A DNA stretch of 64,000 nt from DATBVX01 sp963705495 (GCA_963705495.1 CAVPJQ010000005.1:310001-374000); one strand, 5' to 3'. Counted from the first letter of the stretch, positions 46,823-57,588 are shown. Notes: generated by a model not told the origin, from the letters alone. A program made the numbers and translations.

Positions 46823-48412
46823 ATGAAGCGAACGAATACCACGACCCGGATCGCGAGAGTCCGCCTGCTGCCGATCGTCACACTGGCGGCTTCGCTGCTC
46901 GTGGGTGTTGCGCACGCCGCGGCTCCCGGCATCCGGAGCACCAGCTTCGAATTGCGCGCCGAGGAAAGCTATATCAGCCAGCCCGACGGCAATACCGTCT
47001 ACTCCTGGGGCTATGGCTGCGAGCCCGGCTCGGGCTTCACGTTTGCGCCGGCAATGCCCAACAACGCTTGCCCGACGATGCAGGTACCCGGGCCGACGCT
47101 CGTCGTCTTGCAGGGCCAGCAATTCACCGTGACGCTGACGAATGCTCTGCCCACGGGGGCGGGCAACACCTCGATCCTGTTCCCGGGCCTGACACTCGTC
47201 AGCGCAACCGGCGGTGCAGCCGGCCTTCTCACACAGGAGGCAACCCCGGGCGCGGCGGGCTCGGTGACGTACACGCTGAGAGCCGATACGGCGGGCACAC
47301 ACTCGTACTACAGCGGAACGCAGGGCGACCTGCAGATCGAGATGGGTCTTTATGGCGCGATCATCGTCGTGCCGAACGCGCCACCTGCGAGCTGCGCTAG
47401 TGGGATCGCAGCCCAGAACGCCTTAGCTTCGGCAGCGAACGACGAGACGGTTCTCCGGCACGCCACGGCCGCCTACAACCACGCGGCAACCTGTTACGAC
47501 CGCGAGTACCTGTTCCAGTTCTCCGAAGTCGATCCGCGCATCCATCGGCAGGCGCTGGAACAGTTGCAGGCAATCGCTGCGTGCAACGCGGCGTCCAGGC
47601 CTGCCTGTCCGACCTCGCTGAGTGTCGAGACCGAGCCCTATCACCCGGCGTATTTCATGATCAACGGGCGCTCCATGCCGGATGACATGGATCCGAACTA
47701 CGCGCTGCAGTATCCGCATCAACCCTACAACGGCAATCCACATATGCATCCCGGCGAGCTGGTGCTGCTCCGGGTCATTGGCACGGGCCGCCTGCAGCAT
47801 CCCTTCCACGAGCATGGCAATCACGTTCGCGTGCTCGCGCGCGACGGCAATCTGATCCTGAGTCAGAGCGACCCGACCAAGCTCGCGGGCCCGCTGCTCT
47901 TCACGACCACGACCACGCCGGGCGAGGCGATGGATGGAATCTTCTACTGGACGGGCAAGGGCCTTAACTGGGACGTCTTTGGTCACGGCTACGCGGGCGA
48001 TACCGCGCCGTGCGTAGCTGATCCGAATACTGGCTACTACACATCGAATCCGGCCGCGCCCAACTACTACGAATGGTGCGGTGACCACCGCAAGCCGCTC
48101 GAAGAAAAACCGTTCGGCCTGGTCGGTAGCGGCGGCCCAGTCACGTTGCCTGACCCGAACATCATGGCGGGCGGTCCCTGGTACGGCGGCAGTCCGTATC
48201 TCGGCGCGGAGGCGACCGGCCGAGCAGTCGGCGCCACGCCAATACCGCCATCCGGAACCGTTGCGAACGATCCGACGCAAGAAGCGGGATTCGCCTTCAT
48301 GTGGCACTCGCACCTCGAGCGCGAGCTCACGACCAACAACGCGTTCCCGGGCGGAATGATGATGATGATGCTCGTCGATCCGCGCGACTTTGCAATCGAC
48401 GAATCGCTATAG
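46823..48412 (+). CDS. multicopper oxidase-like protein with HPFHEHG motif but no type 1 cysteine
   Basis: A 529-residue exported protein (signal peptide ending VAHA). It has cupredoxin domains with GTHSYYSGTQ and MGLYGAIIV (~155-180), the trinuclear-type motif HPFHEHGNH (~325-333) and, near the C-terminus, FMWHSHLEREL, where the canonical HCH is HSH. Without the cysteine a classical blue copper site cannot form, so it may work with the neighbouring protein that has HCH. Its N-terminus resembles that of the giant protein downstream. It starts 10 bases after the previous stop. Confidence 0.8.
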   Translation: MKRTNTTTRIARVRLLPIVTLAASLLVGVAHAAAPGIRSTSFELRAEESYISQPDGNTVYSWGYGCEPGSGFTFAPAMPNNACPTMQVPGPTLVVLQGQQFTVTLTNALPTGAGNTSILFPGLTLVSATGGAAGLLTQEATPGAAGSVTYTLRADTAGTHSYYSGTQGDLQIEMGLYGAIIVVPNAPPASCASGIAAQNALASAANDETVLRHATAAYNHAATCYDREYLFQFSEVDPRIHRQALEQLQAIAACNAASRPACPTSLSVETEPYHPAYFMINGRSMPDDMDPNYALQYPHQPYNGNPHMHPGELVLLRVIGTGRLQHPFHEHGNHVRVLARDGNLILSQSDPTKLAGPLLFTTTTTPGEAMDGIFYWTGKGLNWDVFGHGYAGDTAPCVADPNTGYYTSNPAAPNYYEWCGDHRKPLEEKPFGLVGSGGPVTLPDPNIMAGGPWYGGSPYLGAEATGRAVGATPIPPSGTVANDPTQEAGFAFMWHSHLERELTTNNAFPGGMMMMMLVDPRDFAIDESL

Positions 48413-48426
48413 GTGGGAGAACAGCA

Positions 48427-51400
48427 ATGCAAGCCAACATGTTCAAGGCGATTCTCCGGCAGCTGGGATTCGCTACCGCGGTTCTCCTGACAGCTAACAC
48501 CGCAGCGCTCGCTGGGGAAATCAACCTGACCGCCGCGCCAGCCAGCGCCCTGCTCCCGGACGGCGAGTCCGTGCCGATGTGGGGCTACTCTTGCGGCACA
48601 CCAGTCGAACAGAGCGGGGTTTCGAACCCGGCGACCTGTCGCAGGCTGAATCCGGATACGACCTCCAGCTGGTCGCCGGTGTTGATCACGGTGGCGCAGG
48701 GCTCACTCACCATCAATCTCACCAATAACCTCCCGGATCCCCCGGGGGCCGCACCCGGAACTCCCACCTCGCTGGTGATCGTGGGCCAGCTCGGCGGCGG
48801 CCTCGGCACAAGCCGGACGACAACCGCCAGCCCGGAGCACGCACCTCAGGGCACGACCTGGCCCGGCACACGGGGCGATGCTGATACCTCGACCTGCGGT
48901 CCGGGAGCTGAGCCCGGCGCGGCGGGCGCGGCCGGCACGTTCTGTCCGCCGGCGCAAGGGCCACGCGTGCAGTCGATGGCGACTGAAGTCGGCAACGCTG
49001 CGACGACACCTTTGACCTGGTCCAACCTCAAGCCGGGGAGCTACCTGATCGAATCGGGCACGCACCCCTCGATCCAGGGGCCCATGGGGCTGTATGGCGT
49101 GCTCGTCGTCACAGCGCCCGACAGCGGGTCCCTCCACCAGGCATACCCTGGTGTGACCTACAACTCGGACGTCGCCCTGCTCCTGAGCGAAATCGATCCG
49201 GTGCAGAACAACGCAGTTGCCGACGCAGTCGGAACCGCGGGCTTCAGCGAGACGAAAGTGTGGAGTGGACAGGCAGGCCAGTGCGGCGACGTGCCGCCCT
49301 CGCCCACGGCCGTGGCCGGTGTGGCCAATACCTGCTATCCGCCCGCAGTCAACTACGACCCGCGCTATTACCTGATCAATGGCGTCTCGTTCGATCGCGC
49401 GGCACCTGGCGCTTCGCGCTTCACGTATGCACCGCCGGGTGCCTCGGGCCACGTGCTGGTGCGCTTCGTCAATGCGGGCCTGCGCATGCATGCGCCGTCC
49501 ATCGTTGGCGCGGTGACCGGCACTGGAACTGTCGGCTTCTCGCTCATCGCGGAAGACGGCAATGTGCTGCCTGGCACGCCCAGAGTGCAGAGCAACGTGC
49601 TGCTGCCCGCCGGCAAGACGTATGACGTGCTGATGAATGCGCCGGCGACCGGAGCTCCGGTCCCCGTCTTCGATCGCCAGCTGAGCCTCTCGACCAACAA
49701 TCAGCGCGACGGCGGCATGCAGGCTTATATCAACGCCACCGATGGCGCTGCTCCAGCCGCGGCAACGCCTGATGCCAATGACGATACCTATAACGTCGTC
49801 GCGGGCAACCCCCTCACCGTGTCGGAGCTGGCGAAGGGACTGCTCGCGAATGACGTCGGCGTCTATGGCGTCCAGATCTCGGGTACAGCTCCCGCCGGGC
49901 TCATCCTCAACTCGAACGGTACGTTTGCGTTTTCTGGCGCCGTAGGCACGACAGGCACGACGTTCAGCTATTGCGGCACCGGAGCTGCGAGCGGCGCCTG
50001 TGCGACGGTCCATTTGAATAACTGCGCCAGCGTCACGGGCTGCATGGGCGGCGCGCCCATTGCCATCGCGGATGCGTACAGCAGCAACATTGCTTCGCGC
50101 CTGCAGGTCAGCCGGCCCGGCGTGTTGGGCAACGACACCGATCCTTCCGGGCTACCACTGATTGCCACGATCGATAGCGTGACCAACGGCAATGTCACAC
50201 TGAATCCAGACGGCTCCTTCGTTGCCACGCCAGGTTCCGGGGCAACGGCCACTTTCACGTATCACGCCTCGAACTCGCAGCACACGAGCTCCGGTGTTGT
50301 CACAGCCACCGTGACGTTCAAGGCCGGTAGCGGCGTTACATTCGCAGTGAGGGATGCCAAGACCGGTGAGGCCCTCGACGACTACCGCTGGATCATCGAA
50401 GAAGACCGCACCGTCGGCATCGATCCCGCGCTCGAAACCACGCCACCCTGCACCTCACCCGGTGTACCGGCCGGCTGCAGCGATACACCGGTTCGCAATC
50501 TCGCGGTCAATTTCCACAGTAGCCACATGCCCGTGATCGCCACAGGCTGCACAGGCCCGCTTTCGTGCGAGGGTGGTGAGTTGCCGCAGACGGTGCTCGA
50601 CCCAGCGACCGGCATGCACGTGCCGGCGGTGTGCGATATCGGCAACGGTGCGTGCCGGCCGGATCCGTCGGCCGATCACTCGGGCAAGACCCCGGTCAGC
50701 CCGAGTCAGGTGGCCCTCGACCCGACCAAGCGTTACTACATCTCCGTGCTGCCCGGCGATGCTGCGAACGACACCGAGGAGAGCGCAGCCCACAGCATGG
50801 GCGGTGCGCAGATTTCCAGTGCTCAGGTGGCGGGTGGTGTGGCATCGACCGTCGACGTCTTCGTGCAGCCCCTGCCGTTCCCCACAGCCAAGATCTCGGT
50901 CTACGTGTTCCAGGACGACTACCCGCTCAACGGCGAGAGCGACACCGGCGGTGGCGTCGATGTGCTCGCGCCCAATGAGCCCGGGCTGGGCGGCTTCAAC
51001 ATCGTGCTCCTGGACAAGACGGGCCAGTTCGGTGATGCAGCGGGGCAATTGACCTATAACGAGTTCGGCAACCCCGTCTCCAATGCGCTGGCCGGCAGGA
51101 TCGACCCGCTCACGGGCCTCAACGCCTGCCCGATCTCGCCCACGGCGGACAACGACGTCGTCGGCCAGATCGTCACCTGTCCGACCTACGAGGCGAACCT
51201 GGATGGGTCGCCGACGACAGTGCTCTCGCCTCTGGCCGGACACGCCGTCATCGCGGACATGTATCCGGGCCTCTACGAAGTGCATACGACGCCGGCGGCC
51301 GACCGCATTGCGCGCGGCGAGGAATGGCTGCAGACCAACACGCTTGACGGCACCAAGGACATCGAGGCTTTCATCAAGCCCGACGAGCCGGCGTACTTCC

Positions 51401-54400
51401 AGGAATTTGGACCGGGCGGCTACCACGTCGCAGTCGGCTTTGCGAATCCGGCGATCATCAAGGCTCGCAAGGCCTCGGTCTGTGCTGGGACCCCGAATCC
51501 ATGCACCGCGACGATCAATGGAATCGTCACGGGGCTGCGGATGAGCCGCACGCCTGACCAGCGCGTGTACAGCAGCGGCAGCTACGACATGTACAGCTTC
51601 GGGCAGTGCTATGTCAGCCTGGGAGCACCGGACAGCGCCGACTTTGACTTCGCCAAGTGCGACGACCAGGGGAGATTCACGTTCACCAACGTGCCCCAGG
51701 GCAACATGAAGGTCACGGTGTTCGACCAGTGGAACGACCTGCTGGTCGATGGCCTCTCCACGCCGATCAAGGTGGCGGGTGCGACGGTCGGAACTCCGGA
51801 GCAGCCACTTGAAATCGCCGTCACCCAGTGGCGGATGAATCTCTACGGCCGCATCTTCCTCGACCAGGACGGAGACGGCGTGTCGGACGACGAGGAGCCC
51901 GGTCTGCCGCTCGTCCCATACAACATCCGCTACCGCGACGGCAGCTACGTGGGCTTCAACAACACCGATCTCGCCGGGTTCGCGGGTTTCAACGAAGTCT
52001 TCCCATTCCTGAACTGGATGGTGGTCGACACGGACAGCGCCCGGCACAAGCTGACCGGCGTTCACGTCGTCTATGACGCCGGCGGTCCGGTCGATGGGAC
52101 CACCGGCGGCGGCACCTCGGTCATCGCGAGCAAATTCGCGAACACGATCGAATCGTCCACAGCCCATCTGCCCGCGGAGTTGCGGGTTCCGGGCGCGCGC
52201 TATTGCGCCGACGCCGACTGCGATACGACTGGCGATGGTTCGACCGGCCGCGTCGATCCAGGCTGGGTGCCGAGCGAAGGGTGGCAGGGCCTGCTCGGTA
52301 ATAACAGCTTCATCGACTTTGCCATGCGGGCATTCGGGCCCACCGAGAACGGCGGCATCCGCGGACACGTGATCTACACGTCCACGCGCCCGTTCGACGA
52401 TCCGGCGCTGCTCCTGCAGCTGAGCTGGGAGCCGGCCGTACCGAACGTCAAGATCAACCTGTATCAGCAGTCCACAGCGCCGGACGGCACCAAGAGCCTG
52501 AAGCTTGTGGATACAACGACCACCACCAGCTGGGATGACTGGGCGCAGGGCTTCCGCCGCAATCCGGACGGCACGCTCGCCACCACGGCCGGCAAGTACA
52601 TCCCGAACATGAACTGCCCGGGCCAGGAAACCGACAGCCCGTTCTACTTCACGATGGAGAACAGCACCCAGGCGCTCAACCCGGGCATGCCGATCGCGGC
52701 GAATGCGCGCTTCAAGTGCTATGACGGCTGGTCGATGTTCAACCAGGTGCAGCCGGCGCCCTACAACGGGATGTACAAATTCCCGAGTGTGGTGGCCAAG
52801 GCAAGCGCAACGCGCACCCTGCCCGCAGCAGGTGAGGCGACGTACCTGCAGCTCGATCCCACCACCTACAAGACGAACTGCACCATCTGCGGTGACGGTC
52901 CCGACGGCACGCCGATGCTGCCGCCCGGCAAGTATGTGGTCGAAATCGTGGTGCCGGATGGCTACGAGCTGGTCAAGGAGGAGGACAAGAACATTCTGCT
53001 TGGCGATGTCTACACCGCCACGGTCACGCAGCAGTTCGCCGGCTTCGGCAATATCTACATCCTGCCCGACCAGGCCTCGGTCAACGCCTACTACAACAAG
53101 TACAACTCGCTGCAGTCGACCGCGAACAACAACGCGTCGCCGCGGCGCGAGGGCGACACGGGCTCCATCGAGGTCTTCTGGCCGTGCGTGGGTGAGAACC
53201 GCATCGTTCCCGACTACAACAGCCTGTTCCCCGGCGCGGGCCAGGCGGCGCCGTTCGCGGGCGCGACGCGGCCACTGTGCGACCGCAAGGAGGTCACGCT
53301 CGAGAACCAGATGACGGCGCTCACGAAGTTCTACGTGTTCACTTCGGCGCACATTGCCGGCCATTTCGCCGGTACGATCACCAACGACTTCGCCGCCGAG
53401 TTCGATCCGTTCTCGCCGCAATTCGGTGAGAAGTTCGCGGTGCCGAATTCACCGGTGGCCATCAAGGATTTCACCGGCAAGGAAATCAGCCGCGTCTATT
53501 CCGACCAGTGGGGCTTCTACAACGGGCTCACCTACTCGACCTGGACCGTCAATCCGCCCAGTCCGAGCGGCTACATCCCGCAGATGATGATCGCGTGCAT
53601 GAACGATCCGGGTCCGATTCCCGGTCCGGGCGGAACGACGATCACCGATCCCCTGTACAGCCCGGGATACAGCGATTTCTGCTACGAGTGGCCATTCATG
53701 CCGGGTCAGACCGCGTACATGGATACGCCGGTGATTCCGACCATGGCGTTCGCGGATGGCTACAACCTGCCCGACTGCGAGTACCCCGACGCGACGCCGG
53801 CGATCGCCAGCGTAACGGGCGATGCCATACCGGGCCCGAGCGGTCGCGGACCGTGGGTGAGCGCATCCGGTGCCGGGCACACGCTGACCATCACGGCGCT
53901 TGGCGACAAGCGGGTGCTCAACCATGCTTACTCCGGGCCGCGGGCCGTGGATCAGCCGTTCAATCAGAAGTTCATCACGCGGCACTACAACTTCGGCCCC
54001 CCGCCCTCTACCTGTCCGGCAACCGGACCCTGTCCCAACGTGACGATCGCCGGGGTGCCGATGACTGAGGTGTCGTGGTCAGCTGATGGGATGACGATTA
54101 CCGGCACCGTACCGACGATTCCGGCGTCGTTGGATACGACTACCGGTGTGGGCTCGACCTGCAGCAGCACTGCGACGCCAGGCGCGGGTCAGACGCCGCG
54201 ACAGCGCGTGGTGAGCGGTTCGCCGACCACTGCGCAGAATAATAACTATCGCTGCGGCGAGCTGGTCATCACGGCGGCCAACGGCAAGAAGTCCGTCGAC
54301 ACCGTGACGGTCACGGTGGCGGGCAAACCGCCCACTTACGTGCCTGCTGGCACCTCGCTGCAGGCCAGGATCGATAGCGCCACCTCCGGCGATCTGCTGA

Positions 54401-57400
54401 TCCTCGGTCCGGGCGAGTTCCGGGAAAATCTGCTGATGTGGAAGCCGATCCGCCTCCAGGGTGTCGGTGCGGCTTCGGTGACGATCAATGGCGACTCACA
54501 TCCGGCAGGCAAGATGGATGCGTGGCGTCAGCAGGTCGTTTGCCTCTTCGGCCTCACTCTCGACGGCCGCCCGGCTGGCGTGCCCTACGCGGGCTGTCCG
54601 GCGAGCAAGTTCTGGAAAGTCGACCGCAACAATCGCGAGGGCATTCTCGGCTGGGACGCCACCAGCAACGGCAATCTTGCGCAGCTCCTGCAGGAGCCGA
54701 CGCTCATGGGCGCCTACGAAGGTGCGGGCATCACGGTCCTCGGAAAAGGCGTGAGCTTCCCGGTTGGAGAAGATCCGTTTGCGGCGGCCAACGAAGGCGC
54801 CTTCCCGGATGGAACCCGTTATCTGAACGCCAATACCGGCAATGGAAATAATAACGATTGCCGCGCCAATGCCCCGACCAACGTTTTCGGCCGCGATAAC
54901 ACGACCAGTAACTTCCTCTGCAACCCGTCGCGCATCGACGGCCTGAGCGTCATCAACAGCTCGCAGGGTGGTGGTGGCATCTTCCTGCACGGCTGGAACC
55001 ACCAGGTGGAGATCGCGAACAACCGCGTCTACGCCAATCACGGTTCGTTGACGGGCGGCATCACGGTGGGATCGGGCGAGTTCACGGTGCCCTACATCGT
55101 CGGTGGAGTCGAACCCATCCCGTTCAACGTTCCAGGCGGCCTGCCCGATGGCACGCAGCTCGGTTACGGCATGAATACCGACGTACGCGTGCACCACAAC
55201 TCGGTCACCGACAACCTCTCCATCGGGGACGCGCTCTATTCGGGCACGAACTCGGCGGCTGGCGGTGTCACGTTCTGCACGGGCTCCGACCGCTACCGGT
55301 TCAATGACAACTGGGTCTGCGGCAACCTGAGCGCGGGCGACGGCGGTGGCGTGGTGCATTCGGGCTTCATCAACGATGGCGTGATCGCGCGCAACTGGAT
55401 TCTCTTCAACCAGAGTCAGAATCCGACCATTCCGACCAACGGCGGCGGTCTTGCCGTTCTGGGCGCTTCGCCCGATCGGATTCTCACCACCACGGGTTTG
55501 GAGTGCGGCAGTACAAATGACCTCGACTGCCCGCCCGCACTGCCCGAGGGAACTGGTCACAATCTGCTGATCGACGCCAACCTCATCATGGGCAACAGTG
55601 CCGAAAGCGGCACCGGTGGTGGGCTACGCCTGCAGCTCGTGAATGGTGATGACGTGATCGCGTTCCCGACGCGTCCGAATCCGATTACGAGTGGAAACAT
55701 CAACAACCGCAGTCCGGGCTGGAACGACGTCACGGTGACCAACAACATCATCGCGAACAACGTAGCCGGCTGGGATGGCGCCGGTGTATCGCTGCAGGAC
55801 GCGTTGAAGGTGCGCTTCATCAACAACACGGTGGTTGCGAACGATGCGACGGCTTCGGCGGGCGTGCTGTTCAACACCATCGGCGCACCGATGGCCTCCG
55901 TGCCTGCGCCGGGGTGCAACCCGCAGGAAGATCCCACGCTTCCGCAGGATCCGAGCTGCATCAACCCGGTCACGACCTCGACCGATCAGGTCGCGGGACT
56001 GGTGACGATGCGCAACACGCCTAACCTGGTTGCAGCGATCAATGATCTGAATCTGGGCGCCCCCGGCACACAGTTGGCGTGCCCGTCCGGATTCGGATAC
56101 GGCGCTACGCTCAATGAGGGCAGCTGCAGGAGCATCTCGCTGCCCGCGGTGAGCAACGATCTGTTCTGGCAGAACCGCTCATTCCACATCGGTGTCGGAG
56201 GGCTCGGCACAGGGCAGCAGAACCAGCAGGCGGTGGTCACACTGTACCCGTCGCTGGATCAGGGCCTGGTCACCGGAACCTGCCCGGCGTCGGGGACTGG
56301 CGATCCCGATCAAAACGTGACCGGCACGATCAACGCATCGTCGACTCCGGTTTACTGGGACATCGGCGTGCGGGGTGACACGACTCCGACACCGAACTCA
56401 GGATCAGGATTCACGCTGTCGCCGGGATTCTCGATCCTGACCAACGCCGGTGCCTATCCGGGAGCGAGCAATGTGCTTCCGGGGGCGACCAATGCGGCGG
56501 GCATGCCGCTGCTGTTCAGCAGGTATTGCAACGGGTCACGCATCCCACCGGAAAACGCTGGTCCGGGAACACCGGGGTTCCATGGCTACAACGCGCCGCC
56601 GGGACGTTCGGAGACGACCGGTCAGTACACGGTGTTCGCGATCAACCAGATCACGCCCGCGGCGACGATCGACGAAGGCAACAACTGGATCAACCTGGGC
56701 TACGGTCCGCTGTCCCTGGGGCATCCGGTCACTCAAACCACGCTCGGCAACTACGCGATCACGCCGACTTCGCCGGCAGGGGGCGTGGCAACAGCATCTG
56801 GTGCACCCAACCACGACTTCTTCGGAAACGCCAGGCCGCTGGGCACTGGCTTCGATATCGGAGCCGTGGAGATCCCGGATACCGGTCCGCCGCCGCCGGT
56901 GATTCCAACGCTGACCGTGCTCGATCTCTTCAACCGGGCCAACTCGGGTACTCTTGGCGCCAACTGGAGTCAGCCGACGACCAACATCGGTCTCCTGTGC
57001 CTGATTTCCGGTGCGCCGGCGCCCTGCGCCAACATCCGGGTGAACTCGAACCAGGCACTGTCGGTGACCCTCACCGGATTGACTGCCTTCGCTCACTGGA
57101 ACGGAGCAGGCGGCGTATTCGGCAGCCGACAGGCAGCAGCCTTCACATTCGTGAATGCGCCTGGGAGCAACACGGCACTGACGCTGAAGGAGACCGGTGG
57201 ATCGACGCTCACGCCGGCGAACTTCATCCGTGTGGTCTACGCGACCGGCGGTGGTGGCACGATCACCATTCAGACCACGACCAACAGCGGCGGGACCTAC
57301 ACCGACGCTGGCGCGACGATCACCGGCTTCGGCGGCCTGGCGGCCAACGATATCCTGACCGCGTTCGTCGACCAGAACGGCGTCGTGTACGTGTGGAAGA

Positions 57401-57531
57401 ACACCACGTTCATCGGCAGCAGGACGCCGACCGCGAACGCGCTCTGGAGTACGGGCGGTGGCCGCATCGGCATGCAACTGCCGAACAACAACAACCGCGT
57501 CGACAACTTTGCGGGCGGCACCGTGCCGTAA
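48427..57531 (+). CDS. giant exported protein: degenerate multicopper oxidase N-terminus, Ig/Sdr-type domains, beta-helix and C-terminal lectin-like domain (MofA-like candidate)
   Basis: A 3034-residue protein (ATG 48427, GGGAG ribosome site; signal peptide to ~residue 29). Residues ~30-440 are two cupredoxin-like domains: PMWGYSCG, a lone His213 in SGTHPSIQ, MGLYGVLVV, YYLINGVSF and LRMHAPSIVG. The classical HXH and HCH ligand sets are missing. Two Ig/VCBS-like domains follow (~449-520 and ~546-632), then a long Cys-containing region with SdrD B-like segments, including the calcium-type loop DQDGDGVSDDE (~1145). A right-handed beta-helix spans ~1970-2815, ending in GFDIGAVE. The C-terminus (~2828-3034, LDLFNRANSGTLGANWS, RVDNF) is lectin/LamG-like. 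It should be secreted or surface-bound, and the flanking type II genes are the likely exporter. Confidence 0.8.
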   Translation: MQANMFKAILRQLGFATAVLLTANTAALAGEINLTAAPASALLPDGESVPMWGYSCGTPVEQSGVSNPATCRRLNPDTTSSWSPVLITVAQGSLTINLTNNLPDPPGAAPGTPTSLVIVGQLGGGLGTSRTTTASPEHAPQGTTWPGTRGDADTSTCGPGAEPGAAGAAGTFCPPAQGPRVQSMATEVGNAATTPLTWSNLKPGSYLIESGTHPSIQGPMGLYGVLVVTAPDSGSLHQAYPGVTYNSDVALLLSEIDPVQNNAVADAVGTAGFSETKVWSGQAGQCGDVPPSPTAVAGVANTCYPPAVNYDPRYYLINGVSFDRAAPGASRFTYAPPGASGHVLVRFVNAGLRMHAPSIVGAVTGTGTVGFSLIAEDGNVLPGTPRVQSNVLLPAGKTYDVLMNAPATGAPVPVFDRQLSLSTNNQRDGGMQAYINATDGAAPAAATPDANDDTYNVVAGNPLTVSELAKGLLANDVGVYGVQISGTAPAGLILNSNGTFAFSGAVGTTGTTFSYCGTGAASGACATVHLNNCASVTGCMGGAPIAIADAYSSNIASRLQVSRPGVLGNDTDPSGLPLIATIDSVTNGNVTLNPDGSFVATPGSGATATFTYHASNSQHTSSGVVTATVTFKAGSGVTFAVRDAKTGEALDDYRWIIEEDRTVGIDPALETTPPCTSPGVPAGCSDTPVRNLAVNFHSSHMPVIATGCTGPLSCEGGELPQTVLDPATGMHVPAVCDIGNGACRPDPSADHSGKTPVSPSQVALDPTKRYYISVLPGDAANDTEESAAHSMGGAQISSAQVAGGVASTVDVFVQPLPFPTAKISVYVFQDDYPLNGESDTGGGVDVLAPNEPGLGGFNIVLLDKTGQFGDAAGQLTYNEFGNPVSNALAGRIDPLTGLNACPISPTADNDVVGQIVTCPTYEANLDGSPTTVLSPLAGHAVIADMYPGLYEVHTTPAADRIARGEEWLQTNTLDGTKDIEAFIKPDEPAYFQEFGPGGYHVAVGFANPAIIKARKASVCAGTPNPCTATINGIVTGLRMSRTPDQRVYSSGSYDMYSFGQCYVSLGAPDSADFDFAKCDDQGRFTFTNVPQGNMKVTVFDQWNDLLVDGLSTPIKVAGATVGTPEQPLEIAVTQWRMNLYGRIFLDQDGDGVSDDEEPGLPLVPYNIRYRDGSYVGFNNTDLAGFAGFNEVFPFLNWMVVDTDSARHKLTGVHVVYDAGGPVDGTTGGGTSVIASKFANTIESSTAHLPAELRVPGARYCADADCDTTGDGSTGRVDPGWVPSEGWQGLLGNNSFIDFAMRAFGPTENGGIRGHVIYTSTRPFDDPALLLQLSWEPAVPNVKINLYQQSTAPDGTKSLKLVDTTTTTSWDDWAQGFRRNPDGTLATTAGKYIPNMNCPGQETDSPFYFTMENSTQALNPGMPIAANARFKCYDGWSMFNQVQPAPYNGMYKFPSVVAKASATRTLPAAGEATYLQLDPTTYKTNCTICGDGPDGTPMLPPGKYVVEIVVPDGYELVKEEDKNILLGDVYTATVTQQFAGFGNIYILPDQASVNAYYNKYNSLQSTANNNASPRREGDTGSIEVFWPCVGENRIVPDYNSLFPGAGQAAPFAGATRPLCDRKEVTLENQMTALTKFYVFTSAHIAGHFAGTITNDFAAEFDPFSPQFGEKFAVPNSPVAIKDFTGKEISRVYSDQWGFYNGLTYSTWTVNPPSPSGYIPQMMIACMNDPGPIPGPGGTTITDPLYSPGYSDFCYEWPFMPGQTAYMDTPVIPTMAFADGYNLPDCEYPDATPAIASVTGDAIPGPSGRGPWVSASGAGHTLTITALGDKRVLNHAYSGPRAVDQPFNQKFITRHYNFGPPPSTCPATGPCPNVTIAGVPMTEVSWSADGMTITGTVPTIPASLDTTTGVGSTCSSTATPGAGQTPRQRVVSGSPTTAQNNNYRCGELVITAANGKKSVDTVTVTVAGKPPTYVPAGTSLQARIDSATSGDLLILGPGEFRENLLMWKPIRLQGVGAASVTINGDSHPAGKMDAWRQQVVCLFGLTLDGRPAGVPYAGCPASKFWKVDRNNREGILGWDATSNGNLAQLLQEPTLMGAYEGAGITVLGKGVSFPVGEDPFAAANEGAFPDGTRYLNANTGNGNNNDCRANAPTNVFGRDNTTSNFLCNPSRIDGLSVINSSQGGGGIFLHGWNHQVEIANNRVYANHGSLTGGITVGSGEFTVPYIVGGVEPIPFNVPGGLPDGTQLGYGMNTDVRVHHNSVTDNLSIGDALYSGTNSAAGGVTFCTGSDRYRFNDNWVCGNLSAGDGGGVVHSGFINDGVIARNWILFNQSQNPTIPTNGGGLAVLGASPDRILTTTGLECGSTNDLDCPPALPEGTGHNLLIDANLIMGNSAESGTGGGLRLQLVNGDDVIAFPTRPNPITSGNINNRSPGWNDVTVTNNIIANNVAGWDGAGVSLQDALKVRFINNTVVANDATASAGVLFNTIGAPMASVPAPGCNPQEDPTLPQDPSCINPVTTSTDQVAGLVTMRNTPNLVAAINDLNLGAPGTQLACPSGFGYGATLNEGSCRSISLPAVSNDLFWQNRSFHIGVGGLGTGQQNQQAVVTLYPSLDQGLVTGTCPASGTGDPDQNVTGTINASSTPVYWDIGVRGDTTPTPNSGSGFTLSPGFSILTNAGAYPGASNVLPGATNAAGMPLLFSRYCNGSRIPPENAGPGTPGFHGYNAPPGRSETTGQYTVFAINQITPAATIDEGNNWINLGYGPLSLGHPVTQTTLGNYAITPTSPAGGVATASGAPNHDFFGNARPLGTGFDIGAVEIPDTGPPPPVIPTLTVLDLFNRANSGTLGANWSQPTTNIGLLCLISGAPAPCANIRVNSNQALSVTLTGLTAFAHWNGAGGVFGSRQAAAFTFVNAPGSNTALTLKETGGSTLTPANFIRVVYATGGGGTITIQTTTNSGGTYTDAGATITGFGGLAANDILTAFVDQNGVVYVWKNTTFIGSRTPTANALWSTGGGRIGMQLPNNNNRVDNFAGGTVP

Positions 57532-57545
57532 GCGAGGCCCACAAC

Positions 57546-57579
57546 GGGGGCTGGCGGGTGGCGTAAACTGCCAGCTCCC
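57546..57579 (+). other. hairpin after the giant gene
   Basis: GGGGGCTGGC (57546-57555) pairs with GCCAGCTCCC (57570-57579), with one G-T pair. No T-run follows, so intrinsic termination is doubtful; it could stabilise the long upstream mRNA. Confidence 0.4.
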
Positions 57580-57588
57580 GGAACTTCG

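Noticed and set aside
50455..53421. A 988-codon minus-strand open frame opposite the giant gene (and another at 48703-50013)
   Set aside because: High-GC codon bias on the plus strand removes stops from the opposite frame. The translation is Arg/Val/Asp-rich without recognisable domains.
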